Position numbers and translations under genes: made by a program. The notes under the pieces are model-generated. The model had not been told where the DNA came from, did no database searches, and was given only the letters and a program-made list of their open reading frames with translations. Below are positions 1 to 7,638 of a stretch of DNA of 15,500 nt, one piece after another (the stretch's first letter is position 1; each line of letters opens with the position of its first letter). Location: NCBI GenBank assembly GCA_002403895.1, contig DHIQ01000084.1, forward strand, positions 23,898-39,397, read 5' to 3'. Source of the stretch: Candidatus Neomicrothrix sp. UBA4742 (GTDB lineage: Bacteria; Actinomycetota; Acidimicrobiia; Acidimicrobiales; Acidimicrobilacustridaceae).

Positions 1-39
1 CGGCATCTGGTGGTACTGATCGCCCACGCCGGCGCCTGA
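1..39 (+). CDS. possible 3' end of an upstream gene
   Basis: Frame 1 is open from the window edge to a TGA at 37-39 and reads RHLVVLIAHAGA, with G or C at most third codon positions, as in the other genes here. The stop lies inside a strong hairpin (29-65), which fits the end of a transcription unit. Twelve residues are too few to name a family, and chance cannot be excluded. Confidence 0.3.
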   Translation, partial: RHLVVLIAHAGA

Positions 40-65
40 ACTCATCCCCCCGGGTCAGGCGCCGG
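29..65 (+). terminator. hairpin, probable terminator of the upstream gene
   Basis: CCGGCGCCTGA (29-39) is perfectly complementary to TCAGGCGCCGG (55-65), giving an 11-bp stem with a 15-nt C-rich loop. The left arm includes the TGA of the presumed upstream gene. There is no T tract, which is common for terminators in high-GC actinobacteria. Between this hairpin and the gene at 213 (66-198) I see no intact reading frame on either strand, only short open stretches in several frames. Confidence 0.5.
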
Positions 66-198
66 TGCGGGTCTACCCCGAGCGGGCGGGCCCACAATGG
101 GTATCGGTTCATGTTCGGTGCCGTCGCCGCGCCCCCGATGTTCGCCGATCTCGACGCGGCATCACGTACGTCGGCATGAGCGAGAGCTACTCGCCTAA

Positions 199-212
199 TA
201 CCATCGGCTCCC
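199..212 (+). promoter_or_regulatory. candidate -10 and leaderless start of the mannosidase gene
   Basis: TACCAT at 199-204 fits TAnnnT and ends 8 nt before the ATG at 213. An overlapping TAATAC at 196-201 is an alternative -10. There is no Shine-Dalgarno-like sequence before the ATG. The same TACCAT hexamer precedes the DinB-like gene at 9687. No convincing -35 is visible. Confidence 0.45.
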
Positions 213-2900
213 ATGCGTGACGTCGTGATCGTCCCCCACACTCATTGGGACCGGGAGTGGTACTCGCCGTTCCAGACGTTCCGGCTCCGCCTGGTCGATC
301 TGCTCGATGACCTGCTGCCCCGATTGGAGGCCGATCCGTCCTACGGCCACTTCCTGCTCGACGGGCAGATGGCGGTCGTGGACGACTACCTGGCCGTGCG
401 GCCCGAAGCGGAGGCGACGCTCCGCCGCTTGGCCGCGTCGGGTCGGCTGTCAATGGGGCCGTGGTACATCCTCATGGACGAGTTCCTGGTGTCGGGCGAG
501 ACCATGATCCGTGACCTCCAGCTCGGGCGGGAACGGGCCGCCGCCTTCGGTGGTGCCATGGCCGTGGGCTACCTGCCGGACATGTTCGGCCACATCGCCC
601 AAATGCCCCAGCTCCTGCGCCAGTTCGGGTTGGACCAAGCGGTGGTGTGGCGGGGCGTGCCGGCTGCCATGGACCGACCGGCCTTCTGGTGGGAGGCGCC
701 CGACGGCTCCCAGGTCCGGTCCCAGTACCTCCCGGAGGGGTATGGCAACGGCGCCTCGCTCCCCGACGACGCCAAGGAACTGGTGGCGATGATCCGCCGC
801 TTCGAGGAGACCTACGGGTCCCTGGCCGGGGGGGCCGATGACGGGCCGCTGCTGTGGATGAACGGCACCGACCATCAGGTCCCCCGACCGTGGCTGGGAC
901 GGGTGGTGGCCGAGGCCAACGCCATCCAGGACGACTACCGGCTGCGGGTGGGCTCGCTGAGCGAGTACCTGGCCGCCGCGCCCGTCGACGGGCTGGCCCA
1001 CGTCAGCGGCGAGTTGCGTTCGGGGGCCCGGGCCAACCTGCTCATGGGGGTGGCCTCCAACCGCGTCGACGTACACCAGGCCAGCATCGTCACCGAGCGC
1101 GCGCTGGAACGGCTGGCCGAACCGCTGAGCGCCCTGTGGCGGCCGCCCGCCGACTGGCCGGCCGCCCTGCTGGGCGAAGCCTGGCGCCTGGTCATCTTGA
1201 ACTCGGCTCACGACTCGGTCTGCGCCTGCTCGGTCGACGATGTCTGCCACGCCGTGCTGCACCGCTACGCCGAGGCCCGCCACATCGGCGAGGGCCTTAC
1301 CGACCGGGCAATCAGCGCCCTGGGCCGGGCGGTAGGCGGTGCCCGACCCCTGGCGGTCAACCCGTCGGCCCGACGCCGCACCGGGCTCCTCGAGATCGTG
1401 GAGCCGGGAACCGGCGCCATCGGCGGGACCCAGCTCATCCGCCAGTTCCCTGGCGAGCGGGTGCTCGATGGCCTCACCCGGGCCCAGGTGCTGCCGGTGG
1501 TCCAGGGAGCGCTGGACGGCATCGACGACATCGTGGACGGCGAGATCGAGATCGACGACGAGGGCGTCACCGTGGTGCGCCTGGCCCGAGACCCCGCCCG
1601 GACGCATGGCAAATGGAACGGCCCGGTCCGGGGCTCGATGATGCAATTGGCCGCCGAAGACCCCGACGCGCCAAGCCGGTTCGTGGTCACCCGCCCCGCC
1701 GCTCGACGAGTGCTGGTGCGCGCCACCGACGTGCCCGGCCTCGGCTGGAAGCGGGTGGACGCGGCCCGGGACGGGGCAGCCCTGGCCGTCGACCCGGTTG
1801 GGGTCACCTCGACCGGCATGGCCAATGGGGAAGTCACCGTCGCGGTGGATCCCACGGACGGCACGTTCTCCATCGACGGCCTCGCCGGCTTCGGCCGTCT
1901 GGTCGACGACGGTGACGGAGGCGACACCTACAACTACTCCCCACCCGCCGGCGATCACACCGTCGACCGTCCCGAATCGGTCATCGTGACCGTGGTCGAG
2001 GAGGGTCCGCTGCGGGCCCGCCTCCAGATACTCGCGACCTACCGGTGGCCCGAGCAGATCGTGAACGGTGCCCGCGCCGGCGAGCGCACCGTGGAGGTCA
2101 CCACCACGCTGGAGTTGCAGGCCGGCGAGCGGCTGGTGCGGGTCACCACCTCGTTCGACAACACCTGCCGCGACCATCGCCTGCGGGCCTGGTTCCCCTT
2201 GCCCACGGCCGCCGTTTCGTCACAGGCCGAGTGCGCCTTCGCCGAGGTCACCCGTGGTCTGGAAGGCGAGGGTGGCCCCACCGAGCGGGCTATGGCCACG
2301 TTCCCGTCGCGGCGATTCGTCCGGGCCGGTGGCCTTACGGTCGTGCACGAAGGGCTGCTGGAATACGAACTGGTCGACGTGACCGGTACCGGACATGCGG
2401 CGCGAGCCCGAGCTCTGGCCCTCACCCTGTTGCGCAGTACCGGCATGCTGTCGCAGGGCCCCATGGCCTACCGCCCGCTGCCCGCCGGCCCGACCATCGC
2501 CATGGAAGGTCCGCAGATGGCCGGTCCCCTGACGGTCCGCTACGCCGTCCAGACCGGCGAAGCTGACCCCTACACCCTGGTCGATGATGCATTCCTCCCA
2601 CTCATGGTGGCCGACCCGACCAGGATCATCGCCATGGCCGCCACCCCGCCCACCGGGGCCGAGGAGGGTCAGCGCCTGACCATCGACGGAGCGGAGGTCT
2701 CCGCCATCACTGGCGCGGGCGGCAAGCTTCAGGTCCGCCTGTGGAATCCGTCGGCCACCGCCACCACGGTTCGCATCGAGGACCACCACGGGTGGCTCGT
2801 CGACCTGCGCGGCCATCCGGTCGCCCCGTTCGAGGAACGCTTCGAGCTCGGCCCATGGCGCATCGCCACCGCCATCCTCGACACCCCCGAACCGGCGTAG
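213..2900 (+). CDS. alpha-mannosidase, glycoside hydrolase family 38
   Basis: This 895-residue protein should hydrolyse alpha-mannosides with retention of configuration, using a catalytic Zn2+. The N-terminal GH38 catalytic domain begins at once with VPHTHWDREW, where H11 and D13 are expected zinc ligands. The motif YLPDMFGHIAQ supplies the expected nucleophile D123. The third zinc-site motif, NSAHDSVCACS, has H333 and D334. The helical middle domain spans roughly 270-370, and residues about 500-890 form the beta-rich C-terminal GH38 region. Length is normal for bacterial cytosolic family members. No signal peptide is present, so it probably acts on imported or internal glycans. The ATG at 213 is chosen because the HTHWD motif starts a few residues later and a -10-like hexamer lies just upstream. 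The gene stands alone and converges on the cyclase operon. The precise linkage specificity (alpha-1,2, 1,3 or 1,6) cannot be read from the sequence. Confidence 0.93.
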   Translation: MRDVVIVPHTHWDREWYSPFQTFRLRLVDLLDDLLPRLEADPSYGHFLLDGQMAVVDDYLAVRPEAEATLRRLAASGRLSMGPWYILMDEFLVSGETMIRDLQLGRERAAAFGGAMAVGYLPDMFGHIAQMPQLLRQFGLDQAVVWRGVPAAMDRPAFWWEAPDGSQVRSQYLPEGYGNGASLPDDAKELVAMIRRFEETYGSLAGGADDGPLLWMNGTDHQVPRPWLGRVVAEANAIQDDYRLRVGSLSEYLAAAPVDGLAHVSGELRSGARANLLMGVASNRVDVHQASIVTERALERLAEPLSALWRPPADWPAALLGEAWRLVILNSAHDSVCACSVDDVCHAVLHRYAEARHIGEGLTDRAISALGRAVGGARPLAVNPSARRRTGLLEIVEPGTGAIGGTQLIRQFPGERVLDGLTRAQVLPVVQGALDGIDDIVDGEIEIDDEGVTVVRLARDPARTHGKWNGPVRGSMMQLAAEDPDAPSRFVVTRPAARRVLVRATDVPGLGWKRVDAARDGAALAVDPVGVTSTGMANGEVTVAVDPTDGTFSIDGLAGFGRLVDDGDGGDTYNYSPPAGDHTVDRPESVIVTVVEEGPLRARLQILATYRWPEQIVNGARAGERTVEVTTTLELQAGERLVRVTTSFDNTCRDHRLRAWFPLPTAAVSSQAECAFAEVTRGLEGEGGPTERAMATFPSRRFVRAGGLTVVHEGLLEYELVDVTGTGHAARARALALTLLRSTGMLSQGPMAYRPLPAGPTIAMEGPQMAGPLTVRYAVQTGEADPYTLVDDAFLPLMVADPTRIIAMAATPPTGAEEGQRLTIDGAEVSAITGAGGKLQVRLWNPSATATTVRIEDHHGWLVDLRGHPVAPFEERFELGPWRIATAILDTPEPA

Positions 2901-2902
2901 GG

Positions 2903-2924
2903 AACGGTCGCCCCAGCGACCGTT
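2903..2924. terminator. bidirectional hairpin terminator between convergent genes
   Basis: AACGGTCGC (2903-2911) and GCGACCGTT (2916-2924) form a perfect 9-bp stem with the 4-nt loop CCCA. It starts 3 nt after the mannosidase stop and lies 19 bp before the end of the convergent cyclase gene, so it could terminate both. No poly-T tail is seen on either strand. Confidence 0.75.
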
Positions 2925-2942
2925 GGTGACGCCGGTTGGGCC

Positions 2943-4598
2943 TCAGTCCTTGCCGCCGTCTGCCTCGCGGGCTTTGTCGCGACGCTTGCGGTCGGCCTTG
3001 CGCTTGGCCTTGCGGCGGGCGTCACGCTTGGCCGCCTCGGCCTTGCGCTCCGCCGCTTCCGTCACCTGGGTCACCTTGCGGTTGGCGGCGTCGTTGGCCT
3101 TGCGTGACTTCTCCTCCCCCTCCTGCAACGCGTCCTCGATGCGACTACGGGCTTCAGTCTCCACTTCCTCCACCTTGCGCCTGGCCTCGTGTTCCGCTTC
3201 GGCCACGCGACGGTCGGCCTCGAGGTCGACCAATTCGCTGCGCCGCTGGGCCTCGACCTCGAGCTGGTACAGGCGTCGTGATACCTCGATGTCGGCCAGC
3301 AACTCCACCTGGAGCTCCTCGTCGATGTCGGCCTCCAACACCGCGTCGGAGATGGCCTCGAGCTGTTCGGTCGTCACCTCCTCGTCGAGATCCGACCCGT
3401 TGGCGTCGCGGCGCAACCGGGCCGGCACCACCGGCGCCAGGGCGTCGCCGAGTTGTTCGAACACCGGGCGCGCCGTGTACGACAGCGTGAACGTGTTGCG
3501 ACCGGAACGACGGTGACGCTCCCGGCGGAACGGCGCCTCGGTGCTGTCGTCCGCCGAACGTAACGCCCACAACGGGACCCGCCCGATGTCTTTGAGATAG
3601 TGGGACCGCAGGCTGCGGAACACGAAGGTCTCATCGCCTTCGAGGGCGTCATGAATATCGGGGCTCACCACCACGGCACCGGGGAAGGCCACGTTCACGA
3701 TACGACTGGCCAGGTTCACCACCGAGCCGTAGATGTCGGCGTCTCGTTCCAGCACCCGCCCGCTGGCCAAGCCGACGCGTACGTCCGAGAGGTGCTCGGC
3801 TTCCCGGTACGCGTGGGCCATGTCCAGGGCCAGCTCGGCCCCGCTGCGCACGCTGTCGGTCATGAACATGACCTCGTCGCCGATCATCTTGACCACCCGC
3901 CCGCCATGGGCCGACGTGAGGTCGAAGGCGATGGTCTCGAACTGGCCGACCACCTCAGCAAGCTGATGCTCGGGCAGCTCCTGGGTCTGGGCCGTGAACC
4001 CCACCAGGTCGGCGAACCCGACGCAGACGATCTCGCCCTCCTCGGTCGTGGCCCGCACGATCCGGCGCCGGGTGGCCGCCCCCAGATGGCGGCGCCACAC
4101 GAGCTCCATGATCTGCGGCATGAGCGGCAGGACCTCGGCCGCCCGAAATGCCGACTCCACCCCGGCCTGCCCAGCCACCCCCGTCGAGCGGTCGGTGACC
4201 AGCTGGGCCTCGACCGCTTCCACCTGGGCCACCGCCACCCGGTTTATCGACGACCCGATGACCCGGGCCATCTGCAGGGCCAGGTCCTGCTCGAGCGACC
4301 CGTCCTCGATGAAATGCACGACCGCGTTCAACATTTCGATGTCGCTCTTGGTGAACACCCGCTCGTCGGACCGCGGGTCCGGGAACCCAAGCGCCCGCCA
4401 GAACGCCCGGATGCGAGCGGCGTCGAACCCCGAGCGGGCGGCGACCTCCCGCAGGTCGAACTCCGGTTGCTCGCTGACCACCAGCTTCTCGAGGGCGACG
4501 AGCTCAAGGGTGCCGTCGGCTTCGGCTTGGTCCACCTGGTCAGCGGGCACGCCCAAGGCCAGCACCGCGTCGCGCAGGAACGTGTCGCCGTTACTCAC
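2943..4598 (-). CDS. class III adenylate/guanylate cyclase with N-terminal regulatory domain and basic C-terminal helix
   Basis: This 551-residue soluble protein should make cAMP (or cGMP) from the nucleoside triphosphate. Residues about 1-165 resemble the helical autoregulatory domain seen before the catalytic domain in mycobacterial cyclases such as Rv1264. The cyclase homology domain spans roughly 187-345. FADLVGFT holds metal-binding D197. KMIGDEVMF has K237, expected for base recognition, and metal-binding D241. DIYGSVVNLASR has D288, N295 and R299. All key catalytic residues are therefore present for an active homodimer. Residues about 435-551 are a long charged helix or coiled coil that ends in a strongly Lys/Arg-rich tail. 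No membrane segment is seen. The GTG start at 4598 is chosen because it overlaps the TGA of the upstream gene (GTGA) and AGGAG lies 10 nt before it. It is the last gene of an operon with gpsA. Base specificity is uncertain. Confidence 0.88.
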   Translation of the reverse strand: MSNGDTFLRDAVLALGVPADQVDQAEADGTLELVALEKLVVSEQPEFDLREVAARSGFDAARIRAFWRALGFPDPRSDERVFTKSDIEMLNAVVHFIEDGSLEQDLALQMARVIGSSINRVAVAQVEAVEAQLVTDRSTGVAGQAGVESAFRAAEVLPLMPQIMELVWRRHLGAATRRRIVRATTEEGEIVCVGFADLVGFTAQTQELPEHQLAEVVGQFETIAFDLTSAHGGRVVKMIGDEVMFMTDSVRSGAELALDMAHAYREAEHLSDVRVGLASGRVLERDADIYGSVVNLASRIVNVAFPGAVVVSPDIHDALEGDETFVFRSLRSHYLKDIGRVPLWALRSADDSTEAPFRRERHRRSGRNTFTLSYTARPVFEQLGDALAPVVPARLRRDANGSDLDEEVTTEQLEAISDAVLEADIDEELQVELLADIEVSRRLYQLEVEAQRRSELVDLEADRRVAEAEHEARRKVEEVETEARSRIEDALQEGEEKSRKANDAANRKVTQVTEAAERKAEAAKRDARRKAKRKADRKRRDKAREADGGKD

Positions 4599-6610
4599 GA
4601 AAACGATACTCCTGGTTCCGGAGGCGGCTCGCCAATCGTTTGCGCCTCGGTGCCGGCCGGCGCGGCCAACAGTGCTTCGCCTTTCGACTCGGAGGCCTGC
4701 CAGGTCGGGTCCAACCCGGGAGCGGTCAGCACGACCGGACCGGTGCCGGGATGGACGTCGAGATCCCACAGCAGCGCAGGGCGCGCCCCATGCCAGCGCA
4801 CGGCATACGACAGCCGCCCGAACGCCGTCGGCGCGTCGTGCACCTCGAAACCTTGACCCAACCAGTCCGGGGGTAGCACTCGACATAGCGCCAGCCCACT
4901 GTCGGTCTCCCGCACGAGGAGCTCGCGCACGAAGCGCAGCACCTCCGCTCCGGTCGCGCCGTGGTGGCCATCGCCGGCCGACCCGCCCCCGGTGCGGGGG
5001 TGCACGACCTCCGGCCAGGTCCCGGTGGCCGACGCCACCGACAGCACCCACGCGAAGCGCTCGAGCGACACCGGGTCACCGGCAGCCAGCTCGGCCCGGG
5101 CCAGGCCCAGCGTGTGGAACGGACTCAGCCCGGCCCGACCCCCCGGGTCGACCACGGCCACCCCGCTCACCTCCGCCGCTATCGACTCGCTGGGCCGCTC
5201 GCGGGACAAGGTGTCGGCAAAGGCGCGGGCGTCGGTGGCGACCTCGGGTTGGGCGATGCCGTCGAGCATGGTCGCCGCCGCCTCGAGACCGCGGACCGAC
5301 CACATCACATCGTCAGTCGACAGGCTCGGCCCGCGGCGACGCGCCCGACGGCGCTTGTCGATCCAGTGCACCGCTTTGGCCACCGGCCCCACCAGGCTCT
5401 CGGCCAGCTCCACATCCGCGGAGAGGGCCACGTGGCGGGCGAGGGCGACCAGCGCCGCCCCGTTGGCGCCCGCCGTCCCACCCGGATGCACCAGCGAGCC
5501 GTCGAGACCCTGCCGCTCGGGCAGCGTGGCCAGCACCTGGGCCGCTTCGTCGTGGAACCCCTGCTCGCCGAGGGCGGCCAGGACCGACTCCGCCTCGACC
5601 CAGTCGAGGGGTCGGCTGGGCCAGGCCGCGAGGTCCTCACCTCCGTGAGCCACGAGCAGCCAGCGTCGGCCGGTCTCCACCGCCGTTTCCCAGATCGGAT
5701 CGGGCAGGCTGAGGCGAACCCCACGGCGGGCCTGCGTCTCCCAGCCCTTGGCCACCTGCTCGGCCGAGGGCACCGCGGCCGGGAAGCGCATGCCGGCACC
5801 GGCGACCGGGCGGCGGCGGGGACGGACGGGCCGACCCAGCGGCAGGGCCACGCGCAGGATGGCGGTATGGGGCAGCGGGAAGACGACCGCCGCCTGGGCC
5901 TGGCCCTCGGGGCACCGCACGATGGTGAAGGTCTCGGTCGCGTGGCCGGCGAACACCACCTCGTCGACGTCGCCCTCGGCTGCAGTGGTGGCAGCCGCCC
6001 GTGCCGGCGCTTTGGGAAACACCACGCCGAGTTCGCCGTTGACCATGAGCCGGTGGTCGCTTCCCTCATCTCGTCCGTCAATCGGGCCTTTGGGCGGGCC
6101 CTCGAGCGAGATGGTGTGCACGGGGACGTACCCGGTCGGGTTGTAGGGCCGCACCGAGAGGACCAGAGCGAACGGCACCGCCGAGGCGTTCTCGATCTCG
6201 ACGATCAGGAAGGCTTGCCCGAACGGCGAGTCGGTCGAGGCGTGGATGGCGTAGGCCCGCTGCACGGCGTCGCCACCGGGGATGCGCATCAGGGTTTCGA
6301 CCACCGGCGCCTCGCCCACCAGGCGTTGACGCACGGCTGCTTCTCGTGCGGGCGCGTGCCAGCGGTCGTCGCCTCCGATCCACCAGTCGAGCGACCAGCC
6401 ACCACCATCGCCCGGGCTGGTCGGGGTCACCAGGCCACGGGGGTCGACCACCCCCCGATCAGGGGTGGCCACCGTCCCCACCAGGGACCACGTCCGGTGG
6501 GTCACATTCGGCGGGACAGCCGACGAACCGGCCACCGAACCGGCCACCGAGCCAGGGATGAAGTCCGGACCACTGACGTCGCTCTGCCGCTCGAGCCAGA
6601 ACGGCAACAC
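4595..6610 (-). CDS. six-hairpin glycosidase-like protein of unknown activity
   Basis: The 671-residue product resembles, by overall pattern, the two-domain proteins of the glycogen-debranching/GH15-like six-hairpin superfamily. A beta-rich N-terminal part (about 40-270) is followed by an all-helical part (about 280-600) with repeating helix pairs such as DWVEAESVLAALGEQGFHDEA and STDDVMWSVRGLEAAATML. The stretch TWPEVVHPRTGGGSAGDGHHGATGAEVLRF (531-560) resembles the late Trp/Pro- and Gly-rich loop of that fold. Acidic candidates include E339, D433, D434 and E534, but I cannot assign a catalytic pair. There is no signal peptide. An odd basic patch, KRRRARRRG, lies at 419-427. The GTG at 6610 is chosen because it follows the gpsA stop after 1 nt. 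A longer frame to 6703 would overlap gpsA and reads as low-complexity Arg/Gly. It sits between gpsA and the cyclase, with a stop/start overlap to the latter. The function is not known, and it may be a non-catalytic relative. Confidence 0.7.
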   Translation of the reverse strand: MLPFWLERQSDVSGPDFIPGSVAGSVAGSSAVPPNVTHRTWSLVGTVATPDRGVVDPRGLVTPTSPGDGGGWSLDWWIGGDDRWHAPAREAAVRQRLVGEAPVVETLMRIPGGDAVQRAYAIHASTDSPFGQAFLIVEIENASAVPFALVLSVRPYNPTGYVPVHTISLEGPPKGPIDGRDEGSDHRLMVNGELGVVFPKAPARAAATTAAEGDVDEVVFAGHATETFTIVRCPEGQAQAAVVFPLPHTAILRVALPLGRPVRPRRRPVAGAGMRFPAAVPSAEQVAKGWETQARRGVRLSLPDPIWETAVETGRRWLLVAHGGEDLAAWPSRPLDWVEAESVLAALGEQGFHDEAAQVLATLPERQGLDGSLVHPGGTAGANGAALVALARHVALSADVELAESLVGPVAKAVHWIDKRRRARRRGPSLSTDDVMWSVRGLEAAATMLDGIAQPEVATDARAFADTLSRERPSESIAAEVSGVAVVDPGGRAGLSPFHTLGLARAELAAGDPVSLERFAWVLSVASATGTWPEVVHPRTGGGSAGDGHHGATGAEVLRFVRELLVRETDSGLALCRVLPPDWLGQGFEVHDAPTAFGRLSYAVRWHGARPALLWDLDVHPGTGPVVLTAPGLDPTWQASESKGEALLAAPAGTEAQTIGEPPPEPGVSFS
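4609..4613 (-). promoter_or_regulatory. Shine-Dalgarno site that fixes the cyclase start
   Basis: On the minus strand AGGAG (4613-4609) lies 10 nt before the GTG at 4598, inside the last codons of the upstream gene. Together with the GTGA stop/start overlap it indicates translational coupling. The reading frame stays open well upstream of this point, so the site decides the start. Confidence 0.6.
6525..6548. repeat. two tandem copies of a 12-bp unit inside the glycosidase-like gene
   Basis: GAACCGGCCACC occurs twice in tandem (6525-6536 and 6537-6548), and a partial third unit begins at 6549. It is in frame and encodes the GSVAGSVAGS linker near the N-terminus of the glycosidase-like protein. 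Copy number could vary without breaking the frame. Confidence 0.7.
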
Positions 6611-6611
6611 G

Positions 6612-7616
6612 TCAGCCCATCCCGTGCATCTCAAGGCGCGTCCGCCGCCCAAGCAACCCCTGGTAGGCCTCGGCCGCCGTCCGCCCCTCGTTGATGACGG
6701 CATACACCTGCTCGGCGATCGGCATCTCGACGCCGTACAACTCCGACAGCTCCATGACGACCGACGCCGTCTTGACCCCTTCGGCCACCATGTTCATCGA
6801 GGCGATGATCTCGTCGATCGTGCGACCCTTCCCCAGTTCCTCACCGACGTGTCGATTGCGGCTCTGCGTCGAGATACACGTGGCCACCAGGTCGCCCATA
6901 CCGGCCAGACCCGAGAACGTGATGGCATCGCCGCCCATGGCGATACCGAGGCGGGTGAGCTCGTTGAGACCACGGGTGATGACCGCCGAGCGGGTGTTGT
7001 CCCCGGTACCGAGGCCGTCGGCCATTCCCGAGGCGATGGCCATGACGTTCTTGAGGGCACCGGCCACCTCGCAGCCGATGACGTCGGGGTTGCCGTAGAC
7101 CCGGAACAGGTCGGTGGCGAAGAGGTCCTGGAGCTCTTCGGTGATGGTGGGATCGCTCATGGCCAGCACGGTGGCCGCGGCATCGCCCACCAGGATCTCC
7201 TTGGCCAGGTTCGGACCGGTGAGCACGCCGTAGGGGTGACCGGGCAGGACATCGTTGATGACCTCGGTCATGCGCAGCCGGCTGCCCTGTTCGAGGCCCT
7301 TGGTGAGGCTCACGACGGGAACCCAGGCCCGCAGGTGCTCCGCCACCTGCTCGAGCGTCGAACGGAAGCCATGGCTGGGCACGCCCATGACCAGCACGTC
7401 GGCCTGGCGCACGGCGTCTTCGAACGAAGCGGTGGCCCGAAGGTTGGCATGGAGCTCGTGTCCGGGCAGGTACCGGGAGTTCATGTGATGCTCGGAAACC
7501 TCCTGTGCCACCTCGGGATCGCGGGCCCACAGCACCGTCGACGTGTTGTGAGCCAGGAGGTGCGCCACGGTCGTGCCCCACGATCCGGCGCCGATGACCG
7601 CTGCGCAGATCTGCAT
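6612..7616 (-). CDS. gpsA: NAD(P)-dependent glycerol-3-phosphate dehydrogenase
   Basis: The 334-residue cytosolic enzyme reduces dihydroxyacetone phosphate to sn-glycerol 3-phosphate, the backbone for phospholipids. The N-terminal Rossmann motif GAGSWGT lies at 9-15, followed by NSRYLPG, a GpsA signature. The sequence VVSLTKGLE lies near 101-109 and VLTGPNLAKEI near 131-141. CEVAGALKNVMAIASG carries the expected catalytic K189, followed by the GDNTRSAVITRGL substrate loop. FSGLAGMGDLVATC and the closing region are also typical, and the length is normal. The ATG at 7616 sits 2-3 residues before the first beta strand. TAGGGT ends 6 nt upstream of it, with no Shine-Dalgarno sequence, so the message is probably leaderless. 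It is the first gene of the operon with the glycosidase-like and cyclase genes, and is divergent from cofC. Confidence 0.96.
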   Translation of the reverse strand: MQICAAVIGAGSWGTTVAHLLAHNTSTVLWARDPEVAQEVSEHHMNSRYLPGHELHANLRATASFEDAVRQADVLVMGVPSHGFRSTLEQVAEHLRAWVPVVSLTKGLEQGSRLRMTEVINDVLPGHPYGVLTGPNLAKEILVGDAAATVLAMSDPTITEELQDLFATDLFRVYGNPDVIGCEVAGALKNVMAIASGMADGLGTGDNTRSAVITRGLNELTRLGIAMGGDAITFSGLAGMGDLVATCISTQSRNRHVGEELGKGRTIDEIIASMNMVAEGVKTASVVMELSELYGVEMPIAEQVYAVINEGRTAAEAYQGLLGRRTRLEMHGMG

Positions 7617-7638
7617 GGCCTCACCCTAGACTCGGCCT
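7617..7638. promoter_or_regulatory. back-to-back leaderless promoters of gpsA and cofC
   Basis: Only 22 bp separate the two start codons. On the plus strand TAGACT (7627-7632) ends 6 nt before the cofC GTG. On the minus strand TAGGGT (7628-7623) ends 6 nt before the gpsA ATG. The two hexamers share the TA pair at 7627-7628. There is no room for a Shine-Dalgarno leader on either side, and each -35 must lie inside the opposite gene. Confidence 0.6.

Noticed and set aside
66..198. Possible remnant of a gene spread over shifted frames upstream of the mannosidase
   Set aside because: Short protein-like stretches appear in two frames (for example around 112-180), but no recognisable family emerges, and combining frames by eye is not reliable.
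450..2177. Long minus-strand open frame inside the mannosidase gene
   Set aside because: It is Gly/His/Arg-rich with no domain pattern and lies fully opposite a GH38 enzyme with intact motifs. In high-GC DNA such antisense frames are expected.
3600..4856. 418-residue plus-strand open frame opposite the cyclase
   Set aside because: The reverse strand encodes a cyclase with all catalytic motifs. This frame has low-complexity His/Pro/Gly composition and crosses a gene boundary.
4961..6694. 577-residue plus-strand open frame opposite the glycosidase-like gene
   Set aside because: It has Arg/His/Gly-rich composition without domains and covers exactly the opposite of an operon gene with coupled junctions.
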